This document shows positions 27,244 to 36,458 of a DNA stretch of 64,000 bases, in pieces. The stretch is from NCBI GenBank assembly GCA_963832715.1, contig CAWHVB010000006.1:310001-374000 (forward strand). Direction: 5' to 3'. The notes below the pieces were generated by a model. It was given only the letters and a program-made list of their open reading frames with translations, made no database searches and had not been told where the DNA came from. Each line of letters opens with the position of its first letter. The stretch's first letter is position 1. Position numbers and translations under genes: made by a program. The stretch is from DATFVA01 sp963832715 (GTDB lineage Bacteria > Bacteroidota > Ignavibacteria > Ignavibacteriales > Ignavibacteriaceae).

Positions 27244-28665
27244 TTAGTTCCCTGACTTTTCCTGTTTAATTTCTGTTTTCCTTGTCTTAAGAAAACAAAT
27301 TATTTTGTGCAATTCATCTGAGGAGAGATTTGGTCCGTAAGGAGGCATATATTTACCGCCATTTACTATCCTTATTTTCATTTCATCCGTTGTAAGTCTA
27401 TCGGCCACCGTACTCAAATCCGGTCCCCGCTTACCACCGTAACCAGATATAGTATGACAATAAAGACAGGCTTTTTTATAGAAAAGATCTGCACCCTGTT
27501 TTGCAATTTCGTCTATATTCCCAACAATATGTGCCGGCAGAGGTTTTGCTTCAAAATCTGGAGACCATGGTGACTTTATCCCTTCATTCCATAATGTTGC
27601 TATCATTGTTACAATAAAGAGAACTATTATTACAGACCAGGGCCTTCTTACCGGACTACGCTCGCCTTTATTAAAAAGTATCGGGAGCATTATAAGAATA
27701 ATTGCTGCAACCGGTGGTCCGAATGCGATAACGTATGACTCAATAGAAGGCGGCATAAGAGCAAAAAGCGCGAAGATCCATAAAAAGTACCAGTCAGGTC
27801 TCGGATTGGAATGAATGTTTGCCGGATCAGGAGGTGCCCCGATCTTTGGCGCTCCTATTAAAACGGAAAGTAATATTACTACAGTTACGACAACGAGTCC
27901 GAAAAGCATATCCCGCCAGGCAGCATTAGGCCAGAAAGGCACACCTTCTTTCTGAAGCATATTATGATACCAGCTTCTGTAAGTTTTAGGATCAACTTTT
28001 CTACCCGGTTTGGGAGGTTCTGAAATTCCGTTGCGTATAACAAGGAAAATGTGAAATCCTATTATACCGAAAAGCAATGCAGGTACCAGGAATACATGAA
28101 ACGCGAAAAAACGGCTCAAAGTTGCCCCGCCGATTGTTTCACCAGCAAGTAAGAACCGGGCTGCTTCGGTGCCTATAAATGGTATCCTCCCGACTTGTTC
28201 TGCAGCTACTATAGCAGACCATATTCCGTTGCTGTCCCATCTGAGCAACTGTCCCGTAAATCCCATTGCAAGGGTTAATACAAATAAAACAAGTCCCGTA
28301 AGCCACCCCATTTCACGAGGATATTTGTAAGCTGCAAGCAGATATACCCGGATCATATGCAGCCCGATTAAAATTATCATGGCTGAAGCACCGAAGTAAT
28401 GTATTCCTCTCAGGATGTTTCCCAGCAATGCCTCGTTTGAAATATATTGAAGAGATTGGTAAGCAGTCTCAGAGGTAGGCTGGTACATAAGAGATAATGC
28501 GACGCCTGTGACTACCTGAAGAATGAATGCGAACAAAGTTGCGCTGCCGAAGACATAATTCCATTTACTGCCCGGCGGAACAAGATGCCGGGCTATCGGA
28601 ACAATTGCATTAGTTATTCCTGTCCTGTCATCGAACCACTTCCATAACTTTTTAAGCTTACCCAC
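27244..28665 (-). CDS. Cytochrome b (b6-type) fused to C-terminal cytochrome c
   Basis: This is the quinol-oxidising subunit of a Rieske/cytochrome b complex. The start taken is a GTG at 28665 that overlaps the Rieske stop by eight bases, because the longer frame overlaps Rieske coding sequence with no family match. About 473 aa. Two His pairs bind the b hemes: RGIHYFGASAMIILIGLH (13 residues between) and FHVFLVPALLFGIIGFH (14 between). The PDWYF motif marks the quinol site. After eight or so helices comes a monoheme c domain (about residues 395-473) with CLYCH and axial Met in GKYMPPYG. The b-c fusion replaces a separate cytochrome c1 and is known in several non-proteobacterial lineages. Confidence 0.92.
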   Translation of the reverse strand: MGKLKKLWKWFDDRTGITNAIVPIARHLVPPGSKWNYVFGSATLFAFILQVVTGVALSLMYQPTSETAYQSLQYISNEALLGNILRGIHYFGASAMIILIGLHMIRVYLLAAYKYPREMGWLTGLVLFVLTLAMGFTGQLLRWDSNGIWSAIVAAEQVGRIPFIGTEAARFLLAGETIGGATLSRFFAFHVFLVPALLFGIIGFHIFLVIRNGISEPPKPGRKVDPKTYRSWYHNMLQKEGVPFWPNAAWRDMLFGLVVVTVVILLSVLIGAPKIGAPPDPANIHSNPRPDWYFLWIFALFALMPPSIESYVIAFGPPVAAIILIMLPILFNKGERSPVRRPWSVIIVLFIVTMIATLWNEGIKSPWSPDFEAKPLPAHIVGNIDEIAKQGADLFYKKACLYCHTISGYGGKRGPDLSTVADRLTTDEMKIRIVNGGKYMPPYGPNLSSDELHKIICFLKTRKTEIKQEKSGN

Positions 28666-29176
28666 GCTTCTTCTCCAGCAGGGTAGTAATGGGGATAGGA
28701 CTAGCTTGTATTTCAACATCTCCGTTCAGGGTTCTGACATTGTATTTTGTCAGTCCTTTTGGCGGAGGACCTGCTGCACGAGAACCATCTTTGTTATATA
28801 CGCCTCCGTGGCAGGGACACAAAAATAATTCTGCATCTGCTTCCCATCTTACAGGACATCCAAGGTGAGTGCAGTTTACAGAAAATGCGATAAACTGAGT
28901 ATCGGAAACCTTCCGCAGCCAGGATGCAGACATACTGGTTCTTCCAGACCACGGTAACGGTGTGGAGTTTCTGAATTTTACCATAACCGTTTCTCCTGTC
29001 TGAAATTCTGAAACTCTCCCAACTTTTCTCCAAACAGGAGGTGTCGAGCGGACTAAAGGTGCAATAAGTGCCCCGAAGACAGGAATAGAAACCAGCAATG
29101 TTATGAATCCGCTGAAACCCATCAGCACTTTTATGATGAAAGAGCGTCTGTTTATATTTTCAGGCAAATCTGTCAT
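28658..29176 (-). CDS. Rieske iron-sulfur subunit
   Basis: The [2Fe-2S] subunit carries electrons from quinol to the cytochrome c domain. The start at 29176 is set by the ATGA overlap with the stop of the small upstream gene; a longer frame overlaps that gene. The N-terminus (TDLPENINRRSFIIKVLMGF) has an RR motif before a hydrophobic anchor, fitting Tat export. Cluster ligands are in CTHLGCPVRW and CPCHGGVYN, with the disulfide cysteines present. PPPKGLTKYNVR follows as in other Rieske proteins. About 172 aa. It is translationally coupled to both neighbours. Confidence 0.92.
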   Translation of the reverse strand: MTDLPENINRRSFIIKVLMGFSGFITLLVSIPVFGALIAPLVRSTPPVWRKVGRVSEFQTGETVMVKFRNSTPLPWSGRTSMSASWLRKVSDTQFIAFSVNCTHLGCPVRWEADAELFLCPCHGGVYNKDGSRAAGPPPKGLTKYNVRTLNGDVEIQASPIPITTLLEKKRG

Positions 29177-29394
29177 CCCTTGAATTCCTCTATCCATCCG
29201 GCCAAACCCGCTATTATTATTACTGCTCCTACTCCGGAGATAATCAGGGAGGTCAGAAATCCCCAAAAGAAAAAGATAATTCCGAAAGCAAGTATCACAG
29301 GCCATAAAGTGGGTTTTGGCAGTTCATCAGGCTGCGCCGGAGATAATTCGTAGCCATACTCTTGAGAAATCTGTTTCAATTTTGATTCATCCAT
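29173..29394 (-). CDS. Small two-helix membrane subunit, cytochrome oxidase subunit IV-like
   Basis: The 73-residue product has a soluble start (MDESKLKQISQEYGYELSPA), a PKPTLWP turn, and two close membrane helices ending GLAGWIEEFKG. The pattern of P-x-x-W-P, two helices and a terminal GW(I/L)xE recalls small accessory subunits of caa3 or actinobacterial oxidases (subunit IV/CtaF), though identity is only suggested. It has an excellent AGGAGG site and an ATGA overlap with the Rieske gene, so it is truly expressed within the operon. It could belong to the oxidase or to the bc complex. Confidence 0.7.
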   Translation of the reverse strand: MDESKLKQISQEYGYELSPAQPDELPKPTLWPVILAFGIIFFFWGFLTSLIISGVGAVIIIAGLAGWIEEFKG

Positions 29395-29404
29395 TAATAA
29401 CCTC

Positions 29405-30229
29405 CTAATGTGTTTTCAAACGATCTGATTTTAATCCTTCTTCACCTTCTTCCTCTGGTGAGCTGTACCACTTCGCCATCATAATCATTATTATAGTAAG
29501 ATAAATAAGACAGGCAGGCACCCACATTATCAAGCCCGCAGCCTGCTGGTCGGCGTCAGGAGTTAATCCCATATTGAACTGAAGGAAATTAAGGATCACT
29601 GAGCTGCTTCCTGTCATATATGAAGAAAAGAATCCCGCAGGGGCGAAAGTGATAAAAATACCAAGAACGGTGCAGCCGATGCAGGCAGTAAAAAGATATA
29701 ATGAGCTGTACAACGGCTCAAGTTTTTTGAATTGAAGGGGAGAGAAAACCGGCCAAGCAAAAATCAGTCCTGAAATAAGAAGAGAGATCATTTCAATTAT
29801 ATGTACAAAATGGCTGTGCATCATAGCAATGAACAATAAAGGAGCATGCCAGATCCACATTGCCCCCACTCCTGCCATCCACGCGGTGATAGGATAAAAA
29901 AGAAATCTTCCTAATTTCTCTAACCCGGGTTTGGAAAAAAGTTCCAGCAAATATTCTTTGTCTGTTCCTGTCAGCAGAAGCGGCGGTATAACAAGCAGCA
30001 GAATAATATGCTGAATCATATGGACGCTGAATAAATAATAGTGTCCGAAAAAATCAAGAGGTGAAAAAGTCAAAATAAATAAAAGAAAAATACCCGTAAA
30101 AAAATTTATACTTCTCTTAGTGAGCCTGTATCTGTTTGTTATAAAATGAAAAACTGTAAGCATCACAATTATTGCAGCCGCAGGAGTGTTAAAATGCCAG
30201 TAGTCATATATAAGGTTCCAAATGGTCAT
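29405..30229 (-). CDS. ctaG: Cytochrome c oxidase assembly protein CtaG (Caa3_CtaG family)
   Basis: The start at 30229 gives an ATGA overlap with the coxC stop; the longer frame begins inside coxC. The 274-residue product has about seven membrane helices with the family pattern of histidines: FLFSVHMIQHIILLLVIPPL-like segment (YYLFSVHMIQHIILL), MWIWHAPLLFIAMMHSHFVH, and a conserved GLTPDADQQAAGLIMWVPA near the end. Caa3_CtaG proteins are needed for copper-site formation in caa3 oxidases. It lies between coxC and the bc-complex genes. Confidence 0.88.
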   Translation of the reverse strand: MTIWNLIYDYWHFNTPAAAIIVMLTVFHFITNRYRLTKRSINFFTGIFLLFILTFSPLDFFGHYYLFSVHMIQHIILLLVIPPLLLTGTDKEYLLELFSKPGLEKLGRFLFYPITAWMAGVGAMWIWHAPLLFIAMMHSHFVHIIEMISLLISGLIFAWPVFSPLQFKKLEPLYSSLYLFTACIGCTVLGIFITFAPAGFFSSYMTGSSSVILNFLQFNMGLTPDADQQAAGLIMWVPACLIYLTIIMIMMAKWYSSPEEEGEEGLKSDRLKTH

Positions 30230-30759
30230 AATACCGCCCATAAATAAACTACACTGAATACAACAATCCATACCCCATCAACAAAATGCCAGTACATTAT
30301 AGCAGAATTAAAAGCTACATTTTCTGTTTTTTTATAATTGCCTGAGGAAATCATAGCAGCCATGACCGAAAGTACAATTAAACCGAGGCAGACATGGAGC
30401 CCATGAAAGCCCGTAAGAGTAAAGAAACCAGACCCGAAAAGATTCTGATTAAGGGTGATATTCAGATTGTACAGATGTAAATATTCTGTACCCTGACCGA
30501 TCAGGAAAACTATACCGAGAATTATAGTGATAATCAGCCAGCCGATATTTCTTTTTCCTTTATTTAATTCTTTGCCTGCAATGTGTACTGTCAAACTGCT
30601 TAATATCAGAGAAAGTGTGAAAATTCCAGTCTTCTTTACATCGAGGTATTTTGCAGTTGGCGAGCCATGACTGTAATAAGCATAGGAGATAATTAAAGCA
30701 ATAAAGAATAAAGCTTCCGAAGCTATGAACATGACCATCAATACTTTGTGTTTGCTCAT
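30226..30759 (-). CDS. coxC: Cytochrome c oxidase subunit III
   Basis: The 177-residue product has five hydrophobic segments as in the short bacterial subunit III. Diagnostic motifs are MFIASEALFFIALIISYAYY near the start, GSGFFTLTGFHGLHVCLGL in the middle and YWHFVDGVWIVVFSVVYLW at the end. It starts three bases after the coxA stop and overlaps ctaG by ATGA. Subunit III stabilises the oxidase and proton uptake but holds no redox centre. Confidence 0.93.
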   Translation of the reverse strand: MSKHKVLMVMFIASEALFFIALIISYAYYSHGSPTAKYLDVKKTGIFTLSLILSSLTVHIAGKELNKGKRNIGWLIITIILGIVFLIGQGTEYLHLYNLNITLNQNLFGSGFFTLTGFHGLHVCLGLIVLSVMAAMISSGNYKKTENVAFNSAIMYWHFVDGVWIVVFSVVYLWAVL

Positions 30760-30762
30760 AAA

Positions 30763-32433
30763 TCAATCTGCCTTCTTTAGTTTTCGTTTCCAATCAGGAT
30801 CATCAGGATTATTCAAATCCCATAAGGGCCTTCGGCTTTTAACAAGCGGGACCTGATCAAAATTCTTCAGCCGGGGCGGGGAGGTAGTCAGCCACTCAAG
30901 AGTCCATGCATTCCAGGGATTATCACCTGCTTCTTTTCCTTTCTTTAAGCTATAAAAGATGTTATAGATAAAAAGAAAAAATGAAAAACCCAGCACGAAC
31001 GAACTTATTGTCGAGAACATATTCAATGAACCGAGGTACGGCAGGTCAGGATAAGTAAATACTCTCCGCGGCATTCCCAGCAGGCCGAGCAGATGGAAAA
31101 CAAAAAAGGTTCCGTTGAATCCTGCGATGAAAGTCCAGAAATGCCACTTGCCGATCTTCTCCGACAGCATCCTGCCGGTGATCTTGGGAAACCAATAGTA
31201 AGCTCCTGCAAAGCCACACGTTAACGAGGCCCCAAGGAACACATAGTGAATATGCGCAACAACAAAGTAAGTGTCAGTTAACCTCCAGTCTATGGGGACA
31301 ATAGCAAAGGCAACACCACTTAATCCACCGATTGTAAACTCGATGAGAAAAGCTGTAGCAAAAAGCATAGCTGTTTTAAATAGGATTGACCCGCCCCACA
31401 TTGTTGCAATCCAGTTGAAGATTTTTATACCGGTAGGAACTGCAATTAAAACGCTCGTAGCTGCAAAGAATGCATTGAAAATAGTTCCGAGTCCCATAGC
31501 AAACATATGATGAGCCCATACACCAAAGGACAGAAGAGCAATTGCAACAGTGGAAGCCGCTACAAATTCATATCCGAATATCGGCTTTCTTGAAAAAACA
31601 GGGATAACTTCTGAAGCGATACCAAAAGCCGGGAGGGCTAGTATGTAAACCTCAGGATGTCCGAAAGACCAGAACAGATGCTGCCAGATTACGGCGGAAC
31701 CACCGGTAGCTGTCGTAAAGAAATGAGCGCCGAGCAGACGGTCTATCAATATCATTACAAGGGCAGCATTCAATACCGGGAAGGCACCGAGGATCAGAAA
31801 TGCATTAACAAATACCATCCATACAAATAATGGAAGTTTTGTCATGGAAAGACCTTTTGTCCGCATTGTTAAAGTAGTTGAAACAAAATTCAGTGCAGCT
31901 CCGATTGTCCCGACTCCCATCAGGATCAGGCTGAAAGCCCAATAGCTCACTCCGGGGGAAAAACTGAAATTTTTCTCACTAAGAGGTGCATAGCTGAACC
32001 AGCCGACATTAAGAGCTCCGCCGGCAAAGAAACTGAAGTATAACAGCAGACCGCCGAAAAAAAACATCCAGAAGCTGAAAGCATTCAGCCTGGGAAATGC
32101 CATTTCATTAGCTCCAATCATCAATGGGAGCAGGTATGTGGCAAAACCGATAAGCATAGGGGTAAGTACCAGAAAGATCATAGTAGTACCGTGCATTGAA
32201 AATATCTGGTTATAAGCTTCCGGTGAAAGGAAGGTATTCTGCGGCTGCATAAGCTGAATCCTCATCATGAGGGCTTCGGCAAATCCAATGACAAAGAAGA
32301 ATACTGCTGAAAGGAGATACATTATTCCAATCTGTTTATGGTCGACCGTTGTTAACCAGCTGAGAAGACCGTTCGGAGAACTGACTTTCGGAAGAGGATC
32401 CTGTGTTTCGGGTATGCTTAAATTCAGGCTCAT
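30763..32433 (-). CDS. coxA: Cytochrome c oxidase subunit I (heme-copper, A-type)
   Basis: The 556-residue catalytic subunit reduces oxygen to water and pumps protons. It keeps all six metal-ligand histidines: FSMHGTTMIFL (heme a), WSFGHPEVYILALP (CuB His, with the His-Tyr cross-link partner), WAHHMFAMG (CuB) and FVVAHIHYVFLGA (heme a3 and heme a). Twelve membrane helices are expected, and the HPEVY tyrosine marks an A-type enzyme. It overlaps coxB by ATGA, showing translational coupling. With the CuA-cytochrome c fusion of coxB this is a caa3 oxidase. Confidence 0.95.
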   Translation of the reverse strand: MSLNLSIPETQDPLPKVSSPNGLLSWLTTVDHKQIGIMYLLSAVFFFVIGFAEALMMRIQLMQPQNTFLSPEAYNQIFSMHGTTMIFLVLTPMLIGFATYLLPLMIGANEMAFPRLNAFSFWMFFFGGLLLYFSFFAGGALNVGWFSYAPLSEKNFSFSPGVSYWAFSLILMGVGTIGAALNFVSTTLTMRTKGLSMTKLPLFVWMVFVNAFLILGAFPVLNAALVMILIDRLLGAHFFTTATGGSAVIWQHLFWSFGHPEVYILALPAFGIASEVIPVFSRKPIFGYEFVAASTVAIALLSFGVWAHHMFAMGLGTIFNAFFAATSVLIAVPTGIKIFNWIATMWGGSILFKTAMLFATAFLIEFTIGGLSGVAFAIVPIDWRLTDTYFVVAHIHYVFLGASLTCGFAGAYYWFPKITGRMLSEKIGKWHFWTFIAGFNGTFFVFHLLGLLGMPRRVFTYPDLPYLGSLNMFSTISSFVLGFSFFLFIYNIFYSLKKGKEAGDNPWNAWTLEWLTTSPPRLKNFDQVPLVKSRRPLWDLNNPDDPDWKRKLKKAD

Positions 32434-33392
32434 TTCAATCCTTCGAGGTAGCTTACAAGAGCGTCTATTTCCTTTTGATTCAGGATAAAATTCGGCATAT
32501 GTGCACCTTCTTTTACTTTTTGAGGATTCTTTAACCAGCGGGTAAGATTTTCTTTATTGTTCTTCAGCATACCGGTAAGCAGAGTTTTCCTGGAACCTAA
32601 ATGGGTGAGGTCGGGGCCGATATGAGATTTGGCAGGCGTGCCGCTTATTGAATGGCAGTTTGCACATGTTTTCTGCTGAAATAAAAGCGCACCAGTGTGG
32701 GCAGGTTCACTCTCAGGTATTTCCGGAATTTTTTCCTGGTTCTGCTTCCATTCATCAAAATCTTTCTGGTTTTGTGCTACAACTCGTATCCTCATCCATG
32801 CATGCTGCATTCCGCAGTATTCGCTGCAGGTGCCGGTATAAACTCCGGCAGTGTCTGCTTCAATCCAGTTATAGTTTAATTGTCCCGGCACTGCATCTAT
32901 CTTTCTCCCCAGTTCAGGTACCCACCAATCATGAATAACATCTGCAGATTCTACCCGCATTAGCAATTTCTTGCCTACCGGAATATGCAGCTCGTTTGAA
33001 GTGATGATATTATACGCCGGATAGCGCATATCCCACCACCATTGATGGGCAATGATTATAATGTCGGGCTGCGCTTTATTAGTGAAGGGCTGATTTATAT
33101 CTGACATTGTGCGAACTGCAAGAAAGAAAAAAAATGTAACAGCAAGCAGAGGAACTACCGTCCAGGTTATCTCCAGTTTCTTATTACCGGATACCTGCTT
33201 TACTCTGTCGGGTCTTTTCTTCGCAGTAAAACGGTATGCTGCTATAAAAATAAAACCTGTTACAATTGCTACTATTACAGCAGCAAGGATCATAAATTTC
33301 AGAAAAAGGTTATTTATGTTATAGGCTTCACCTGAGCCGGTGTAAAAAAGAGATGAAAAAAAATTGCTTATAGAATTAAAAAAGTCTCCCAT
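32430..33392 (-). CDS. coxB: Cytochrome c oxidase subunit II with fused cytochrome c (caa3 type)
   Basis: The 320-residue product has two N-terminal helices (about residues 28-50 and 78-95), then a cupredoxin domain with QWWWDMRYP, HDWWVPELGRKIDAVPG and the CuA ligands CSEYCGMQHAWM. A C-terminal monoheme cytochrome c domain (about 230-320) has CANCH and the axial Met in AHMPNF. It therefore accepts electrons straight from the cytochrome c of the bc complex encoded downstream. It begins the main run of overlapping genes; the promoter should lie in 33393-33540. Confidence 0.94.
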   Translation of the reverse strand: MGDFFNSISNFFSSLFYTGSGEAYNINNLFLKFMILAAVIVAIVTGFIFIAAYRFTAKKRPDRVKQVSGNKKLEITWTVVPLLAVTFFFFLAVRTMSDINQPFTNKAQPDIIIIAHQWWWDMRYPAYNIITSNELHIPVGKKLLMRVESADVIHDWWVPELGRKIDAVPGQLNYNWIEADTAGVYTGTCSEYCGMQHAWMRIRVVAQNQKDFDEWKQNQEKIPEIPESEPAHTGALLFQQKTCANCHSISGTPAKSHIGPDLTHLGSRKTLLTGMLKNNKENLTRWLKNPQKVKEGAHMPNFILNQKEIDALVSYLEGLK

Positions 33393-33540
33393 ACTTTCTA
33401 ATTCAGCTTAGCTGCAAAGAATTTCATGCAGGAAATTTATATTATAAAAGTATGCTTAGAATTATCCTCCATCACAACAAGTTCGTTGATCTGAAAGATT
33501 AAAAAAAATTAATGAATGAATAAAACTCTGGTAGGAACTG

Positions 33541-33762
33541 TTACTTGAAAAAAAGAAAAACAATTATTCCAAGAACGGCGAAAAGGATTACCAAGGGGCT
33601 GCCGATTATTATTTGATGATAAAGAACTGAGGGTGAAATGGCTTTCAGAAAGTAATCAGTCTTTGTAGAACCAAGAGACATTATTATGTAGCCTATAGCC
33701 GATCCGAGATAAGCTGAAAATAATAACTTCAGAATAAACCATAACTTAGACTTCATACTCAT
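33541..33762 (-). CDS. Small two-helix membrane protein upstream of coxB
   Basis: The 73-residue product has two or three hydrophobic segments (LWFILKLLFSAYLGSAIGYI, IIIGSPLVILFAVLGIIVFL) and basic N-terminal residues. I do not recognise the family. It is on the same strand as the oxidase operon, 148 bases upstream of coxB, so it may be its first gene or a separate unit. The ribosome site is weak. An alternative start is the ATG two codons later. Confidence 0.55.
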   Translation of the reverse strand: MSMKSKLWFILKLLFSAYLGSAIGYIIMSLGSTKTDYFLKAISPSVLYHQIIIGSPLVILFAVLGIIVFLFFK

Positions 33763-33952
33763 AGGAAATCTTTATTTGTTCAATACCAACTTAATAAAAT
33801 ATTACCGAACAAAATCCTCACCCCTGGTAATTTATCAGAAATGACTTATCAAGCAGTTTTTTGAGCATCGTTTCACTCCTGTACTTTTAAAAGACCGGGT
33901 CTGCTTTAATAATCATTTAGGCAAAAATTCGTTAAAAATAATTAGTTTTAGG

Positions 33953-34645
33953 ATGATTAAAGTAAAAGATTTTTTCCGAATCGGAATAATTTCTATGGAA
34001 GAACTAAAAGCAATAAACGGCCTTACCAGAAAAGCATACAATAAAGCCGCCGGAAAATACTACGATATGTTTTATGATGAGCTGGATAAAAAACCATATG
34101 ACATACAATTTGTTGATACATATTTAAATTATTTAGGTGAAGAACCGGTAATTCTTGATGTTGGGTGCGGCCCCTGCGGGCATATAGATAAATATATTTC
34201 CCGTAAAGGTTATAAGGTGGTAGGGATAGACCTATCCGAAAAGTGTGTTGAAATCGCACGAAATCATTCTCCCGGGATACAATTCCTAACAATGGATTTT
34301 GCGGAAATGGGATTCGGAGACAGCTCATTCGATGGAATTGTGTCATACTACTCTGTTATTGATACTCCCAAAAAATATATTGGGAATGTTCTGAGCGAAT
34401 TCCGGCGGGTACTTAAGAAAAACGGATTATTATTTCTTACAGTAAAGTCCGGCGGGGAAGAAGGATTTCAGAATGACCTTCTGGGTATAAACGCGAGGAT
34501 ATATTTTTCGCTGTTTACCGAAAATGAGTTGAGGAATTTACTGGAAAATAAAGATTTTGAAATACTCAAATTGGAAAAGAGAAAGCCGTACGGTGATGAA
34601 ATAAATGTAGATAGGCTATACTCGATAAGCAAAAAAAGGAAGTAA
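33953..34645 (+). CDS. SAM-dependent methyltransferase (class I)
   Basis: The Rossmann-type methyltransferase has motif I VILDVGCGPCGHIDKYI, the acidic end of beta-2 in VVGIDLSEKCVEIARNH, motif III-like FLTMDFAEMGFGDSSFDGIV and a later RRVLKKNGLLFLTVK. This fits the Methyltransf_11/25 group, whose substrates vary widely. The ATG at 33995, giving MEELKAINGLTRKAY, is a plausible alternative to the listed start since the first 14 residues are not family-like. It is a stand-alone gene before pyrG; its substrate cannot be told. Confidence 0.85.
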   Translation: MIKVKDFFRIGIISMEELKAINGLTRKAYNKAAGKYYDMFYDELDKKPYDIQFVDTYLNYLGEEPVILDVGCGPCGHIDKYISRKGYKVVGIDLSEKCVEIARNHSPGIQFLTMDFAEMGFGDSSFDGIVSYYSVIDTPKKYIGNVLSEFRRVLKKNGLLFLTVKSGGEEGFQNDLLGINARIYFSLFTENELRNLLENKDFEILKLEKRKPYGDEINVDRLYSISKKRK

Positions 34646-34781
34646 AACTATGCATTCCGAATACATTCAGATATTAATCGATGGGGGGCTCTGATGAATA
34701 AAGTAAAAAAATTTTAACAAATTCCCGAATAAGATTGTAAATCCGACTTAGTTCTTCTATATTGCAGTACAAAAAATATAT

Positions 34782-36422
34782 ATGGCTTCAAGGAACAAAG
34801 TTAAGTTTATTTTTGTCACAGGCGGAGTTGTTTCATCTCTTGGTAAAGGCATCACTGCCTCCTCTCTTGGTCTTCTCTTAAAACAACGCGGTTATAAAGT
34901 CACCATCCAGAAATTTGATCCTTATATAAATGTGGATCCGGGTACCATGAATCCTTTTCAGCATGGTGAAGTTTTTGTCACTGACGATGGTGCAGAGACC
35001 GACCTCGACCTTGGACACTATGAGAGATTTCTCGATGTAAACATTACCCGTGCAAATAATACAACTACCGGTCAGGTTTATTATGAGGTTTTAACTAAGG
35101 AGAGACGGGGAGACTACCTGGGAGCGACAGTCCAGGTAATTCCTCATATCACCGATGAAATAAAACAGCGAATGGTAAAGCTTGCCGAAATTGGTGAATA
35201 CGACATAATTATCACCGAAATTGGCGGAACTGTCGGCGACATTGAAAGTCTGCCTTTTATAGAGGCTGTGCGTCAGCTTATGATGCAGTATGGTAAAAAA
35301 AATACAATTAGCATCCATGTCACCCTTGTTCCTTATATACCTGCTGCGGGAGAAGTAAAGACAAAACCGACTCAGCACAGCGTAAAAAATCTCCTTGAGC
35401 TTGGTATCCAGCCTGATCTGCTTATCTGCCGGTCAGAGAAAAAATTAGCAAAAGACATCAGGGATAAAATTTCTTTATTCTGTAATGTCGATACAAGATC
35501 TGTAATTTCTGCATACGACTGTACCTCAATTTATGAAGTTCCCCTTGTTTTTTACAAAGAAAAGATGGATCTGATCGTACTTAAGCGCCTCCATCTGCCC
35601 GAGAGGAAAATCAAACTGGATGACTGGGAACAGCTGGTGGATAATGTTAAAAATCCCCAGAAAACTGTTGAAATAGCACTATGCGGAAAATATGTTGAAC
35701 ACCTCGATGCCTATAAAAGCATCATGGAATCTTTTGTGCATGCCGGTGCAGAAAATAATGCAAGAGTAATTGTTAAATCGATCAGCGCGGAAAGATTTGA
35801 TGACGAAGATCCTGAAAAGCTCCTGAATGGAATAAGCGGCGTCCTGGTGCCCGGCGGATTTGGAGAGCGGGGCATAGAAGGAAAAATTAAAGCTATAAAA
35901 TATGCCCGCGAAAACAAGATCCCATTCTTTGGTATATGTCTTGGACTGCAGTGTGCTGTGATAGAATATGCAAGGAATGTCTGCGGTATAACCAATGCCA
36001 ACAGCTCCGAATTTAAACAGAACAAGTACAGCGTAATTGATCTTATGCCCGATCAGAAAAGCATTAAGAATATGGGGGCTTCTATGCGGCTTGGTTCCTA
36101 TCCATGCAATATACAGCCGAATACTAAAGTAATGAAAGCTTACAAAGTTGGTTTTATCTCCGAAAGACACAGGCACAGGTATGAGGTAAATAATAAATTC
36201 AGATCCAGGCTTGCAGATGGAGGTATGATATTCAGTGGTCTCTCACCGGACAGGGAATTAGTCGAAATGATCGAAATCCCCGATCATCCCTGGTTTGTGG
36301 GCTGCCAGTTCCATCCTGAACTAAAATCGAGAGCAACAAATGCTCATCCTCTTTTCAGAGAGTTTGTGAAAGCTGCACTTGTTTATTCGGACGAAAAATC
36401 TGCAGCTGCGGAAAATGTTTAA
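34782..36422 (+). CDS. pyrG: CTP synthase
   Basis: The enzyme aminates UTP to CTP using glutamine. The 546-residue product has the synthase domain start KFIFVTGGVVSSLGKGITAS, FDPYINVDPGTMNPFQHGEV and TDDGAETDLDLGHYERF, then the class I glutamine amidotransferase domain with GGFGERGIEGK, the nucleophile in FGICLGLQCAV, and CQFHPELKSR with the His-Glu pair. Length is standard. It is followed by a TPR protein 36 bases later and belongs to the nucleotide-heavy block with purN, purH, dcd and pyrF. Confidence 0.97.
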   Translation: MASRNKVKFIFVTGGVVSSLGKGITASSLGLLLKQRGYKVTIQKFDPYINVDPGTMNPFQHGEVFVTDDGAETDLDLGHYERFLDVNITRANNTTTGQVYYEVLTKERRGDYLGATVQVIPHITDEIKQRMVKLAEIGEYDIIITEIGGTVGDIESLPFIEAVRQLMMQYGKKNTISIHVTLVPYIPAAGEVKTKPTQHSVKNLLELGIQPDLLICRSEKKLAKDIRDKISLFCNVDTRSVISAYDCTSIYEVPLVFYKEKMDLIVLKRLHLPERKIKLDDWEQLVDNVKNPQKTVEIALCGKYVEHLDAYKSIMESFVHAGAENNARVIVKSISAERFDDEDPEKLLNGISGVLVPGGFGERGIEGKIKAIKYARENKIPFFGICLGLQCAVIEYARNVCGITNANSSEFKQNKYSVIDLMPDQKSIKNMGASMRLGSYPCNIQPNTKVMKAYKVGFISERHRHRYEVNNKFRSRLADGGMIFSGLSPDRELVEMIEIPDHPWFVGCQFHPELKSRATNAHPLFREFVKAALVYSDEKSAAAENV

Positions 36423-36458
36423 CTCTCTTCTACTAAAAATTTAAATACGATAGCCCCA

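Noticed and set aside
28666..28719. 18-residue extension of cytochrome b
   Set aside because: It lies inside the Rieske gene and has no family similarity; the GTG at 28665 fits the overlapping operon style.
35679..36176. 165-codon minus-strand frame inside pyrG
   Set aside because: Antisense to a conserved housekeeping gene; composition is that of a shadow frame.
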